DNA of 60,444 bases, taken from Candidatus Venteria ishoeyi. GTDB taxonomy: Bacteria; Pseudomonadota; Gammaproteobacteria; Beggiatoales; Beggiatoaceae. Of this stretch, positions 24,476 through 34,043 are shown one piece after another (the stretch's first letter is position 1; the number at the start of each line of letters is the position of its first letter). Location: positions 1 to 60,444 of the forward strand of contig NZ_JAUCGJ010000027.1 in NCBI RefSeq assembly GCF_030378065.1, given 5' to 3'. Made by a program: the position numbers and the translations under genes. A model generated the notes under the pieces. The model saw only the letters and a program-made list of their open reading frames with translations, made no database searches and was not told the origin of the DNA.

Positions 24476-26869
24476 ATGTCTACGCTACGTATATTACTGG
24501 TCGATGACTCAGAAGATGAAGCCTTATTTCTGGAAGATGATCTTCTACAGGGGGGCTATGAGCCTAGCTTGCAACGGGTTGATACTGAAAAGGACATGCG
24601 CAATGCCCTGAAAAATCAGGAATGGGATGTCATTATTATTGATTATGTGATGCCATATTTCAGCGCGCCAGCGGCAATGCAGGTGTATCACGATCTGGCG
24701 CTAGATATTCCCTGCCTGATCATGTCCGGTCAAATCACTGATGAAAAAGCCGTAACCATGATGCGAGAGGGTGCGCGTGACTTTATTCCTAAAAATCAGC
24801 GTTCTCGTTTATTACCCGCAATTTCCAGAGAATTACAAGAAAGTCGCGAACGTCGTGAGCACAAACAAGCTGAAAAAGCACTACTGGAGGTTCAACGCCG
24901 TCATGCCTCAATTTTCCAGAGTGCTGAAATTGCCATTTGGGAAGAAGATTTTTCTGCCTTATTTGTACATTTGCAACATTTAAGAAAAGCCGGGATTAAA
25001 GACTTAAAACAATATTTACAGTGCAATCCTGGCACGGTTTTAGACTGTATTTCCCTGGTACGGCTGATTGATGTTAACCCTGCGGCTTTACGTATGTTAG
25101 GCGCGGACAATAAACAGCAATTATTACTATCCCTGGACACGGTTTTTACTGAAACAGCCGTGGCAGTATTTGCCCAGGAACTCAATGCGATTTGGATGGG
25201 GCAACCATTTTTTCATAGTGAAGCCCAGCATCGGCGTTTAGATGGTGAAGAAATTACCGTGATGCTATCTATGCCAATTCCTCAGGAAGCGGCTGGTTTT
25301 TCTTATATTCCGGTCAGTTTACTCGATATTACTGCTTATAAACGCAGTCAACAAGCCAGGGAACGCATTGCTCAAAAAAATCGTTTAATCCTGGATACCG
25401 CAGGTGAAGGTATTTTTGGTCTTGATGCCAAAGGGCGGCATACTTTTGTAAATCCCAGTGCAGCCAATATGTTAGGTTACACCGTAGAAGAACTCATTGG
25501 TCGCCCAAGTCATGCCACCTGGCATTACCAGCATCCTGATGGCAGCGATTTTCATGAACAGCAATGTCCGATTTACAGGGCAATGCGTAACTGCAAGGTT
25601 TATCGTGGTGAGGATTATTTTACCCATAAAAATACCTATATGTTTCCGGTTGAGTTTGAAGTGTCACCAATGATTGAAAGGGGGGAAATCTGTGGTGCGG
25701 TAGTCTCATTTCGAGATATTTCCCAGCGCAAGCAAGGAGAAGAAACCCTACTGCGCACTAATCGTGCCTTAAATACCTTAAGCCAATGTAATCAGACACT
25801 GATACATGCGCAAGATGAAATATCACTGTTACAAGCACTTTGTCAGATACTGGAGCAGGCCGGAGAATATGCGGTTGCCTGGGTAGGTTTATACCGTCAC
25901 AAACAACATCTCTTATACCCGGTTGCCTGGGGTAAAAAAAACAGCGACTTTGTACAAGGTCAAATACAATATTATGCAGATGATGAACAAGTGCTTACCC
26001 CAGAGTCCCAAGTGCTGAGTTCCGGGAAAATCTGCGTGATTAATCAAATTAAAAACTGGAAACAGGATAATCATTGGAAAAAAGAGACATTAGCCCAAGG
26101 TTACAAAGCCTGTGCCGCCCTGCCGCTGCGCGATCAAAATGGTGTGTTTGGCGTACTTTCGGTGTGCATGAATCTGGATGATACGTTTCTTAACCGGGAA
26201 GTGATCTTATTAGATGAATTAGCCGGTGACATCGCTTTTGGCATTCAAACCATACGCACTCGCCATGAACGTGATGCCATACGCATCCGCTTAAATCAAA
26301 CCTTGTTGCAAACCGTACAGGCTATTGCCACCACTGTAGAAAAACGTGATCCCTATACCGCAGGTCACCAACAACGTGTGAGTGAATTAGCTGTATGCAT
26401 TGCAAAAGAAATCGGTCTTGATGAGCAGCAGATAGAAGGCATACGCCTGGGTAGTGCCATCCATGACATTGGCAAGATTTACATCCCGGTAGAAATCCTC
26501 GGTCGTCCTGGCAAACTGTCTAAACATGAGTTTGAGCTGATTAAAACCCATCCCCAGGTTGGCTTTGATATTATTAAAGACGTTGAGTTTCCCTGGCCGA
26601 TTCGTGAAATGGTATTGCAACATCACGAACGCCTGAATGGTTCCGGTTACCCCAAAGGCTTGCTTGCCGATGACATTATTCTGGAATCCCGCATTCTGGC
26701 AGTGGCTGATGTGGTGGAGTCGATTAATGCCAACCGCCCTTACCGCCCTTCGCTGGGGATTGAAGTTGCCGTCAATGAAATTCGCAAGGGTGCCGGGCAA
26801 CTTTATGACCCGCTGATTGTGTCTGCTTGTATCCAATTGATAGAAGACAATAAATTACCCTGGTCTTAG
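24476..26869 (+). CDS. Receiver-PAS-GAF-HD-GYP protein, cyclic-di-GMP phosphodiesterase
   Basis: The 797-residue protein starts 6 nt after the single-domain regulator. The receiver carries Asp56 (IIIDYVMP) but has a non-canonical Lys context (FIPKNQ). PAS-like regions lie at about 140-290 and 300-420 (ILDTAGEGIFGLDAKGRHTFVNP), a GAF domain at about 440-590, and a complete HD-GYP domain at the end: His663-Asp in SAIHDIGKIYIP and QHHERLNGSGYPKGL with G724-Y725-P726. HD-GYP enzymes degrade c-di-GMP to GMP. With the kinase and receiver upstream it forms a phosphorelay-to-c-di-GMP module. Confidence 0.9.
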   Translation: MSTLRILLVDDSEDEALFLEDDLLQGGYEPSLQRVDTEKDMRNALKNQEWDVIIIDYVMPYFSAPAAMQVYHDLALDIPCLIMSGQITDEKAVTMMREGARDFIPKNQRSRLLPAISRELQESRERREHKQAEKALLEVQRRHASIFQSAEIAIWEEDFSALFVHLQHLRKAGIKDLKQYLQCNPGTVLDCISLVRLIDVNPAALRMLGADNKQQLLLSLDTVFTETAVAVFAQELNAIWMGQPFFHSEAQHRRLDGEEITVMLSMPIPQEAAGFSYIPVSLLDITAYKRSQQARERIAQKNRLILDTAGEGIFGLDAKGRHTFVNPSAANMLGYTVEELIGRPSHATWHYQHPDGSDFHEQQCPIYRAMRNCKVYRGEDYFTHKNTYMFPVEFEVSPMIERGEICGAVVSFRDISQRKQGEETLLRTNRALNTLSQCNQTLIHAQDEISLLQALCQILEQAGEYAVAWVGLYRHKQHLLYPVAWGKKNSDFVQGQIQYYADDEQVLTPESQVLSSGKICVINQIKNWKQDNHWKKETLAQGYKACAALPLRDQNGVFGVLSVCMNLDDTFLNREVILLDELAGDIAFGIQTIRTRHERDAIRIRLNQTLLQTVQAIATTVEKRDPYTAGHQQRVSELAVCIAKEIGLDEQQIEGIRLGSAIHDIGKIYIPVEILGRPGKLSKHEFELIKTHPQVGFDIIKDVEFPWPIREMVLQHHERLNGSGYPKGLLADDIILESRILAVADVVESINANRPYRPSLGIEVAVNEIRKGAGQLYDPLIVSACIQLIEDNKLPWS

Positions 26870-26878
26870 ATATTGCTC

Positions 26879-27361
26879 CTATTTACAGCAGTGTTGCTCC
26901 CATTCAATGAGTCTTTGTTTGATGTCTAAACCACCAGCAAAGCCCGTGAGTTTGCCATTGCTACCGATCACGCGGTGACAAGGCACAATGAGCGGAATCG
27001 GGTTACGGCTGTTAGCCATGCCCACGGCGCGTGCGGCACTGGGTTGAGCAATCGCAATGGCAATGTCTTTATACGTGCGTAACTGGGCAAATGGAATCTT
27101 GTACAATGCCTGCCAGACACGCTGCTGGAATGCGCTGCCCTGCGGGTTCAAACTCAAGCTAAAGTCTTTTAATTCACCTGCGGCATAAGCTTGAATTTGC
27201 CTTCTGGCTTCTGCAAACAACACATCATTCTGCTGCCAATCAGGGGCAATGCTGAATTGGCGCTTGCCCTGCCCGGTATTTAAGTGCAAATGGCGAATGC
27301 CTTGTTCATCGCCTGCAATGATGATGTCACAAAACTGGGTGCTAAATTCGCTGTAATACAT
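26879..27361 (-). CDS. ogt: Methylated-DNA-protein-cysteine methyltransferase
   Basis: The product has 160 residues. The active site is Cys128 in IVPCHRVIGSNG, preceded by the helix-turn-helix QRVWQALYKIPFAQLRTYKDIA and ARAVGMANSRNP. It removes the alkyl group from O6-alkylguanine onto its own Cys. It follows alkA by 3 bp on the same strand; the two make a compact alkylation-repair operon with no Ada-type regulator nearby. Confidence 0.93.
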   Translation of the reverse strand: MYYSEFSTQFCDIIIAGDEQGIRHLHLNTGQGKRQFSIAPDWQQNDVLFAEARRQIQAYAAGELKDFSLSLNPQGSAFQQRVWQALYKIPFAQLRTYKDIAIAIAQPSAARAVGMANSRNPIPLIVPCHRVIGSNGKLTGFAGGLDIKQRLIEWEQHCCK

Positions 27362-27364
27362 GGC

Positions 27365-28228
27365 TTATCCTTGGTATTGATTCCACAGACATAAGGCGGC
27401 ATAAGCGCGATAAGGTCGCCAGTGTTCTGCCAGTTGCCGGATTTGTTTGGCTTTTAAGGCTTCACCCTGGATTGCTGACAAGGCCTTGACGATGCCCAAA
27501 TCCGAGGCAGGAAAGCAATCCTTCATGCCCAGGCCGCGCATGGCAACATAATTTACCGTCCAATCCCCTATGCCTTTAATGCGGGAGAAATCTTCATAAA
27601 ACTGTTCAAAGGACTGCTTTGCATCCAGGCTAATCCGGCCCTGTGCCACAGCCTGTAATACAGCTTGAATCGTAGCCTGACGGGTTTTGCTTAAACCAAT
27701 ATCGGTCAACGGCAAGGGTAATAGCTGGTTTAAATCCGGGAAAAAGTGACTGAGTCCATCAGGAAATTCAGCTGGTGTGCGCAGATTAGCTGTCTGCACC
27801 AGACGATTAACCAAGGTACGTGCCGCTTTAAGTGAAACCTGTTGCCCTAAAATTGCGCGCAGGGTGAATTCCAGACTATCAAAGGCCATTGGCAAACGCG
27901 GCACTTCGCCTTGTTCCAAACCGGGTTTTAATACTTCATCTTCAGCAAGCAATGTTTTGATAACTGACATCTGACTGTCTAAATCAAACATTTTTCTCAC
28001 ACGTTGATGAATCGCCATGTGGCAGCGAATATCATCTGTGTCTATGTGCAAACTCAAGGCTGAATGCTCAGGACAATTTTTAACCATAAAAAAGCCTGTT
28101 GCCTGTTGTATGCGAAAGCTGCGCGCATAGCTATTCTCTGTAACCTGTTCCACACCAGTTATAGCACGCAGGCGCATGAAATTGAGCAAGGCTCGAAAAT
28201 TAAACGGTGGGGTGTAATTTAATAACAA
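27365..28228 (-). CDS. alkA: DNA-3-methyladenine glycosylase II
   Basis: The product has 287 residues with the AlkA N-terminal domain (PPFNFRALLNFMRLRAI) and the helix-hairpin-helix glycosylase core (LEFTLRAILGQQVSLKAARTL, FSRIKGIGDWTVNYVAMRGLG). The catalytic Asp is at about residue 243 in FPASDLGI. It excises alkylated bases such as 3-methyladenine. It is coupled with ogt. Confidence 0.9.
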   Translation of the reverse strand: MLLNYTPPFNFRALLNFMRLRAITGVEQVTENSYARSFRIQQATGFFMVKNCPEHSALSLHIDTDDIRCHMAIHQRVRKMFDLDSQMSVIKTLLAEDEVLKPGLEQGEVPRLPMAFDSLEFTLRAILGQQVSLKAARTLVNRLVQTANLRTPAEFPDGLSHFFPDLNQLLPLPLTDIGLSKTRQATIQAVLQAVAQGRISLDAKQSFEQFYEDFSRIKGIGDWTVNYVAMRGLGMKDCFPASDLGIVKALSAIQGEALKAKQIRQLAEHWRPYRAYAALCLWNQYQG

Positions 28229-28237
28229 GATATTGTC

Positions 28238-28405
28238 TCACTTCAAAGTGCCACATGCTGCCATTGCTTGGCAATAAACAACGCTGGTCAGTGCAGGAAT
28301 CAAAATTCCCACCACTTGAATCAACATCGCGACAATCAAGGTGATGATCCCTGCCAGCAAAATTGCTGCATTATTATTTCGATCAAACAAATGAATTTGT
28401 TTCAT
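28238..28405 (-). CDS. Small hydrophobic protein between mnmG and alkA
   Basis: From ATG 28405 the frame gives 55 residues with one or two membrane helices (AAILLAGIITLIVAMLIQ, VGILIPALTSVV). A GTG at 28426 touching the mnmG stop (TAGTG) would add 7 residues. The ribosome site is weak and no family is recognised, so it may be a truncated or spurious gene. Confidence 0.4.
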   Translation of the reverse strand: MKQIHLFDRNNNAAILLAGIITLIVAMLIQVVGILIPALTSVVYCQAMAACGTLK

Positions 28406-28425
28406 ATGCTCAATTTCAAATAACA

Positions 28426-30291
28426 CTATTTACCACTTTTCCGCAAATACACCAGCAGCAAAGAAATCGCTGCCGGGGTCACGCCGGAAATCCTCGAAGC
28501 TTGACCTATGGTTGCCGGATGGTGTTGGTTGAGCTTCTGACTGACTTCCGTAGACAGGCCGCGCACTTGCTGGTAATCCAAATCTTCCGGCAGGCGGGTT
28601 TCTTCATGGCGGCGACCGCGTTCAATTTCCAGTTTCTGGCGTTCAATATAGCCGCTGTATTTGGTTTGAATCTCAACCTGTTCGGCAACACTGGCATCGT
28701 CTACGGGTGGTTGCACCTTGTCAAATTTACACAATTCAGCATAGGTGATTTCCGGGCGGCGCAATAACTCCAATGCGCTGTTCTCCCGCCGCAGTGCCTG
28801 ACCTAATTTAGCAGTCACCTGCGCATCTTCCGGGCGTAAAATAATTTTTTTCAGACGTTGCTGCTCTGCGGCAATTGCAGTGCGTTTTGCTTGCAGCACT
28901 GACCAACGGCGCTCACTAACCAGTCCCATTTCATAGCCGGTTTCAGTCAAACGTAAATCAGCATTATCTTCCCGCAGCAGTAGACGGTATTCCGCACGAC
29001 TGGTGAACATGCGGTAAGGCTCGCTAGTGCCCAGCGTAATTAAATCATCAATCAATACGCCGATATAGGCTTCATCACGGCGCGGTGACCAGGCGGGTTG
29101 GCCCTGCACCTGGCGTGCCGCGTTCAGTCCTGCAATCAAGCCCTGCGCGGCAGCCTCTTCATAGCCGGTGGTGCCGTTGATTTGTCCGGCAAAATATAAA
29201 CCACCCACATGTTTGGTTTCCAGTGAAGGGCGTAGATCGCGGGGATCAAAAAAATCATATTCGATGGCATAACCGGGGCGAATAATGTGGGCATTTTCAA
29301 AACCCTTAATCGAGCGCACAAAGGCCATTTGTATGTCAAACGGCAGACTGGTGGAAATGCCGTTGGGATAAATTTCCACATTATTTAAACCTTCCGGCTC
29401 GACAAAAATCTGGTGTGAGTCCTTATCGGCAAAACGATGAATTTTATCTTCAATAGACGGGCAATAGCGCGGGCCTATGCCTTCAATCACCCCGGTATAC
29501 ATCGGTGAGCGATCCAGGCCGCCGCGAATAATATCATGGGTTTGGGTATTGGTACCGGTGATATAACAGGCCACTTGCTGCGGGTGTTGTTCGGCATGAC
29601 CCAGATAAGAAAACACTGGCACCGGGTCATCACCGGGCTGCGCCTGCAACTGGCTGAAATCAATACTGCGCCGGTCGATGCGCGGCGGGGTGCCGGTTTT
29701 CAGGCGTTCCACCCGAAACGGCAGGGCGCGTAAACGCTTGGATAATGACAGCGAAGGCGGATCTCCGGCGCGCCCTCCCGCGTGATGGCTCAAGCCAATA
29801 TGAATCTGACCGTCAAGAAAAGTGCCGACCGTCAGTACCACCGCTGGCGCAAAAAAACACAAGCCCATCTGAGTGACAACGCCAGTAACGCGGTCATTTT
29901 CCACCAATAAATCATCCACACCCTGCTGAAACAGCCACAGGTTTTCCTGATTTTCCAGGGCATTGCGGATATAATTTTTGTATAAAGCACGATCAATCTG
30001 GGCGCGGGTGGCGCGTACGGCGGGGCCTTTACGACCATTGAGTATACGAAACTGAATGCCGCAGTGATCCGCCGCCTCCGCCATAATGCCGCCCAGCGCG
30101 TCAATTTCCCGTACCAGATGCCCCTTGCCGATACCGCCAATGGCGGGATTACAGGACATTTGCCCCAAGGTATCGATGTTATGGGTTAATAACAGGGTTT
30201 TCTGACCTGTACGCGCTGCCGCCAAAGCGGCTTCAGTACCGGCATGACCGCCACCCACAACAATCACATCAAAAGTTTCTGGATAATTCAT
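28426..30291 (-). CDS. mnmG: tRNA uridine-5-carboxymethylaminomethyl modification enzyme MnmG
   Basis: The product has 621 residues. The FAD-binding [17 protein letters not shown] lies near the N-terminus, with the family blocks [34 protein letters not shown] and [10 protein letters not shown]. The C-terminal helical part contains YSGYIERQ. With MnmE it makes the cmnm5 modification at U34 of several tRNAs. The usual neighbours rsmG, parA and parB are not adjacent here. Confidence 0.96.
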   Translation of the reverse strand: MNYPETFDVIVVGGGHAGTEAALAAARTGQKTLLLTHNIDTLGQMSCNPAIGGIGKGHLVREIDALGGIMAEAADHCGIQFRILNGRKGPAVRATRAQIDRALYKNYIRNALENQENLWLFQQGVDDLLVENDRVTGVVTQMGLCFFAPAVVLTVGTFLDGQIHIGLSHHAGGRAGDPPSLSLSKRLRALPFRVERLKTGTPPRIDRRSIDFSQLQAQPGDDPVPVFSYLGHAEQHPQQVACYITGTNTQTHDIIRGGLDRSPMYTGVIEGIGPRYCPSIEDKIHRFADKDSHQIFVEPEGLNNVEIYPNGISTSLPFDIQMAFVRSIKGFENAHIIRPGYAIEYDFFDPRDLRPSLETKHVGGLYFAGQINGTTGYEEAAAQGLIAGLNAARQVQGQPAWSPRRDEAYIGVLIDDLITLGTSEPYRMFTSRAEYRLLLREDNADLRLTETGYEMGLVSERRWSVLQAKRTAIAAEQQRLKKIILRPEDAQVTAKLGQALRRENSALELLRRPEITYAELCKFDKVQPPVDDASVAEQVEIQTKYSGYIERQKLEIERGRRHEETRLPEDLDYQQVRGLSTEVSQKLNQHHPATIGQASRISGVTPAAISLLLVYLRKSGK

Positions 30292-30310
30292 TTAAGTTTG
30301 GCTCTTAAGT

Positions 30311-31765
30311 TTAACGCTTGGTTTCCCATAGCTGTTTTTTACGATAGATGGTAGATGCGCTGATACCCAAAGCCACTGCGGCTTTCGGCACATTGCCTTC
30401 ACACAAGGCGATGGCCTGCTCTATCGTTTCGCGTTCAACATCTTCCATACGGCGAATCAGGGGCATATTGTTTCCCTCTGCGCCAGCCTGAAAATTCAAT
30501 ACGGGATGCTTTCCATTGCTATGGTTGAGTGGTGTTCCTGGCTGTGGCGACAATTGCTGCGCCAAATGTGCTTGATCGAGGGGCGATGGCAACATGGCTA
30601 AGGTGACTTCCGAAGCATCATTGAGTACCACAATATTACGAATCACATTTTGCAGTTGACGCACATTACCCGGCCAGCCGTATTGTAAAAATATCAATTC
30701 AACCTCAGGGGATAAATGCAGAAATTTTTTGCCCTCTTCCTGACTGTAATCACGCAAAAAATATTGGGCGATTTGTAACACATCTTTATCCCGTTGCGCG
30801 AGGGCTGGCAGCGCAATGGGGATGACGTGCAAACGATAATATAAGTCCTCCCGAAAACGCCCGGCCTGCACTTCTTCCAAAGGATTACGATTGGTTGCGC
30901 AAATAAAACGAATATCAACTTTTTTAAGTTCATTGCTACCGACTACCTGATAGCTGCCGCTTTGAATAAAACGCAGCAATTTACTTTGTAAATCCAAATC
31001 CATCTCACAGACTTCATCCAGAAACAAAGTCCCCTTGTCAGCACGCCCAGCCGCACCCTGACGCGTGTTATGCGCCCCGGTAAACGCCCCTTTGACATGC
31101 CCAAAGATTTCACTTTCCATCAAATCATGTGGAATTGCCGCGCAATTGAGCGCCACAAAAGGCTTTTTTCTGCGCTCGCTTTCATCATGAATCGCCTCTG
31201 CGCACAACTCTTTACCCGTACCGCTCTCTCCGGTAATAAACACCGTTGCCCGACTGGGTGCGGCGCTTTCTATCATATGGTAAATGCCATGTATCACCGG
31301 CGATGTGCCAATAAAACCATGAAAATGGTTGCGTTTGGTTTGTTTATAAGTTTGTACCAGATTTGACAAGTGCTGCCGCTCCAGGGCATTGCGCACCGTA
31401 ACCAGCAGGCGCTCAGGAGTAAATGGTTTTTCCAGAAAATCAAATGCCCCCGTGCGCATGGCCTCTACCGCAATATCCACAGAGCCATGCCCGGTCACGA
31501 CCACCACCGCCGTAGGGATGCGCTTTTGAATCACATAGTGCAGAATTTCCATGCCATTCATATCCGGCAGGTATAAATCCAGAATCATCGCATGTGGGGG
31601 CTGTTTTTGTAGCTGCTGCAAGGCTTCAGAACCATTATTGAGCAAGGTTACAGTGACTGGTTCCGGGCGTAAATACTCCTGATAAAGAATTGCCAGCGTT
31701 GGGCTGTCTTCAACAATTAATATCTGGTTTTGCTGCCGCATACCTTCAGAAATTTGAGCAGACAT
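30311..31765 (-). CDS. LuxO/NtrC-type sigma-54-dependent response regulator
   Basis: The 484-residue product has a receiver (Asp63 in MILDLYLPDMNG), a AAA+ domain with Walker A GESGTGKE (about 178-185), the sigma-54 contact loop GAFTGA, FLDEVCEMD and ATNRNPLEEV, and a C-terminal Fis-type helix-turn-helix (VPKAAVALGISASTIYRK). It is most like the LuxO branch (quorum-sensing and biofilm regulators). No kinase is adjacent. It lies 19 bp upstream of mnmG on the same strand, an unusual pairing. Confidence 0.9.
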   Translation of the reverse strand: MSAQISEGMRQQNQILIVEDSPTLAILYQEYLRPEPVTVTLLNNGSEALQQLQKQPPHAMILDLYLPDMNGMEILHYVIQKRIPTAVVVVTGHGSVDIAVEAMRTGAFDFLEKPFTPERLLVTVRNALERQHLSNLVQTYKQTKRNHFHGFIGTSPVIHGIYHMIESAAPSRATVFITGESGTGKELCAEAIHDESERRKKPFVALNCAAIPHDLMESEIFGHVKGAFTGAHNTRQGAAGRADKGTLFLDEVCEMDLDLQSKLLRFIQSGSYQVVGSNELKKVDIRFICATNRNPLEEVQAGRFREDLYYRLHVIPIALPALAQRDKDVLQIAQYFLRDYSQEEGKKFLHLSPEVELIFLQYGWPGNVRQLQNVIRNIVVLNDASEVTLAMLPSPLDQAHLAQQLSPQPGTPLNHSNGKHPVLNFQAGAEGNNMPLIRRMEDVERETIEQAIALCEGNVPKAAVALGISASTIYRKKQLWETKR

Positions 31766-31769
31766 GGTT

Positions 31770-32159
31770 TTATTTGAGGCTGCTCAAATAGGTGACAAGA
31801 TTATCAAGATCGATTTCTCTTTTAATTCCGGCAAAAGCCGTTTTATTGCCGGGAATAAATACTTTTGGATTATTCAAATAAACTCTCAAGGTCACTTCAT
31901 CCCAAAAAATACCTTTTTTATTAGCAGCACTAAGGTGGGCTTTGGAATAGCGATAACCCGGTACCTTACCCGCTGGTCGCCCCACGATGCCCCACAAGTA
32001 GGGGCCTACTTTATTTTTTTTCTGTTGCGTTAAATCATGGCAGGCAACACATTTTTGCGCCACGTGCTTACCCTTACGGGCATCGCCAGCAAGCGCATTA
32101 TTACTTATTAAGCTTAAGCTCAGCAGTATTGTCAAGATGTAAAGGGCAGGTTGTTTCAT
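31770..32159 (-). CDS. Periplasmic class I cytochrome c with a Met-to-Thr change at the distal ligand
   Basis: The 129-residue product has a signal peptide (cut near ALA24), heme site CVACH (37-41), and the mitochondrial-type blocks KVGPYLWGIVGRPAGKVPGYRYS. Where this family has K-M-x-F-A-G with the Met axial ligand, the sequence reads GNKTAFAGIKRE with Thr107 (codon 31839-31841). The rest is well conserved. It is a single-heme electron carrier, but the missing Met would make the heme five-coordinate or differently ligated. It ends 4 bp before the LuxO-type regulator starts, so the two may be cotranscribed. Confidence 0.85.
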   Translation of the reverse strand: MKQPALYILTILLSLSLISNNALAGDARKGKHVAQKCVACHDLTQQKKNKVGPYLWGIVGRPAGKVPGYRYSKAHLSAANKKGIFWDEVTLRVYLNNPKVFIPGNKTAFAGIKREIDLDNLVTYLSSLK

Positions 32160-32260
32160 GATTGGGTTCCTGGGAAAAATTGCTGTGCAGGGTTTTTAGA
32201 GTGGTTCGATTTGTTTTTGCTATTTTCCTCTGATTTTAAGCCTATTTCCAGATATAATTT

Positions 32261-32317
32261 ATCTGAGTTCGATTTAGGCTTCTTGCAACGCCTGTTGCGT
32301 TGAAAACCGCCTAAACC
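32261..32317. repeat. Dispersed repeat ATCTGAGTTCG with imperfect hairpin (copy 1)
   Basis: ATCTGAGTTCG runs into an imperfect inverted repeat (GATTTAGGCTTCTTGCAACGC against GCGTTGAAAACCGCCTAAACC, loop CTGTT). The same leader followed by a related hairpin occurs at 56244-56322. Confidence 0.65.
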
Positions 32318-32350
32318 TCACACTGGGATTTGGATAGTGAATTGAACCAT

Positions 32351-32438
32351 GTAGGATGGGCAAAGCGCAGCGTGCCCATCTTTAATTACTTTGGGTAATA
32401 TTGGGGATGATGAGCACACGTTGCTTTGCTCATCCTAC
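32351..32438. repeat. 88-bp MITE-like element with 30-bp imperfect terminal inverted repeats
   Basis: The left end GTAGGATGGGCAAAGCGCAG plus CGTGCCCATC is mirrored by the right end (32409-32438), which reads GTAGGATGAGCAAAGCAACG plus TGTGCTCATC on the other strand. Between them is a 28-bp AT-rich core. Elements of this GTAGGATGGGCAAAGCG type are widespread in gammaproteobacterial and cyanobacterial genomes. It ends 25 bp before the leuC start and so contributes to the leuC 5' leader. Confidence 0.8.
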
Positions 32439-32462
32439 GCTGAAAAAGGAATGAAACCGGAA

Positions 32463-33866
32463 ATGAGTGCAAGCACCTTGTATGATAAATTGTGGAACAG
32501 CCATGTGGTACGCACTGCTGAGGACGGCACCGCGCTGTTATATATTGACAGACAATTGATTCATGAAGTCACCTCCCCCCAGGCATTTGAAGGCTTACGT
32601 CTGGCCCAGCGCACCCCCTGGCGACTGGATGCCAATCTTGCAGTGCCGGATCATAATGTGCCAACTATCGGACTAGAGCAAGGCATTACCGATCCGGTTG
32701 CCAAAATACAAGTTGATACCCTGAATCAAAACTGTGATAGCTTTAATATCACTGAATTTAAGATGGGTGATCCCAGGCAAGGCATCGTCCATGTTATCAG
32801 CCCTGAACAAGGTGCAACCCTACCCGGCATGACTTTGGTGTGCGGCGACTCCCACACCTCCACCCACGGCGCATTAGGCGCACTGGCTTTTGGTATCGGT
32901 ACCTCGGAAGTTGAGCATGTATTGGCAACCCAGTGCCTGTTGCAAAAAAAATCCAAAAACATGCGCATTAATGTTGATGGTCTGTTGCCGGAAGGACTCA
33001 GCGCCAAAGACATCGTTTTAGCCATTATTGGTAAAATCGGCACCGCAGGCGGTACTGGTTACGCCATTGAATTTGCTGGCGAAGCGATACGAGCATTGTC
33101 AGTTGAAGGCCGCATGACCGTATGTAATATGGCGATAGAAGCGGGCGCGCGCGCTGGCATGGTCGCAGTAGATGACAAAACCATTGATTATGTCAAAGGC
33201 CGTCCTTATGCACCGCAAGGCGAGCAATGGACGCAGGCAGTAGCTTATTGGCGTGATCTGCACACCGACGTGGATGCACAATTTGACCGTGAAGTGACAT
33301 TAGATGCCAGCAAGCTCAAACCCCAAGTCACCTGGGGTACCTCGCCGGAAATGGTGGTTTCTGTTGCAGACCGGGTTCCCGATCCGGCGTTGGAAAGTGA
33401 TCCGGTGAAAGCCAACGATATGCGCCGCGCCTTAGCCTATATGGACTTAAGCGCCAACACGGCAATCTCAGATATCAAGGTAGACAAGGTTTTCATCGGC
33501 TCTTGCACCAACTCACGCATAGAAGACCTGCGCGCCGCAGCAGCAGTAGCCAAAGGCCACAAACGTGCTGCTAATGTTAAGCAGGTATTAATCGTGCCCG
33601 GTTCCGGTTTGATCAAGCAACAGGCCGAAGCTGAAGGACTGGACAAGGTATTTACCGATGCCGGTTTTGAATGGCGCGCCCCCGGCTGCTCCATGTGTCT
33701 GGCGATGAATGCCGACCGCCTGGAACCGGGCGAGCGTTGCGCTTCCACTTCTAATCGCAACTTTGAAGGTCGCCAGGGCCAAGGTGGACGCACGCATCTG
33801 GTCAGTCCTGCGATGGCGGCGGCAGCAGCGATTAGTGGACATTTTACGGATTTATCGGTGAATTAA
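32463..33866 (+). CDS. leuC: 3-isopropylmalate dehydratase large subunit
   Basis: From ATG 32463 the product has 467 residues, one more than E. coli LeuC, beginning [16 protein letters not shown]; an upstream in-frame ATG at 32451 is possible. Aconitase-family signatures are [38 protein letters not shown] and [13 protein letters not shown], which supply the three Cys for the 4Fe-4S cluster. It isomerises 2- and 3-isopropylmalate in leucine synthesis together with LeuD. No leuD or leuB follows; the next gene is an exoprotein. Confidence 0.95.
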   Translation: MSASTLYDKLWNSHVVRTAEDGTALLYIDRQLIHEVTSPQAFEGLRLAQRTPWRLDANLAVPDHNVPTIGLEQGITDPVAKIQVDTLNQNCDSFNITEFKMGDPRQGIVHVISPEQGATLPGMTLVCGDSHTSTHGALGALAFGIGTSEVEHVLATQCLLQKKSKNMRINVDGLLPEGLSAKDIVLAIIGKIGTAGGTGYAIEFAGEAIRALSVEGRMTVCNMAIEAGARAGMVAVDDKTIDYVKGRPYAPQGEQWTQAVAYWRDLHTDVDAQFDREVTLDASKLKPQVTWGTSPEMVVSVADRVPDPALESDPVKANDMRRALAYMDLSANTAISDIKVDKVFIGSCTNSRIEDLRAAAAVAKGHKRAANVKQVLIVPGSGLIKQQAEAEGLDKVFTDAGFEWRAPGCSMCLAMNADRLEPGERCASTSNRNFEGRQGQGGRTHLVSPAMAAAAAISGHFTDLSVN

Positions 33867-34043
33867 ATAAGTATTGCCTTACAAGACAGTCCCAAAATGA
33901 CAAGCCATGTTTTCAGTAGGTCTTTTTCAAATTACCGATGAGAGCTGGCTCAAGGTGAAATACCACAGATTTTAAACTTCACAAAAATACGCTCAGATCA
34001 ACCAGTGATTCGGTATCAATTGGCTTCAATTAAGGGGTTCACC

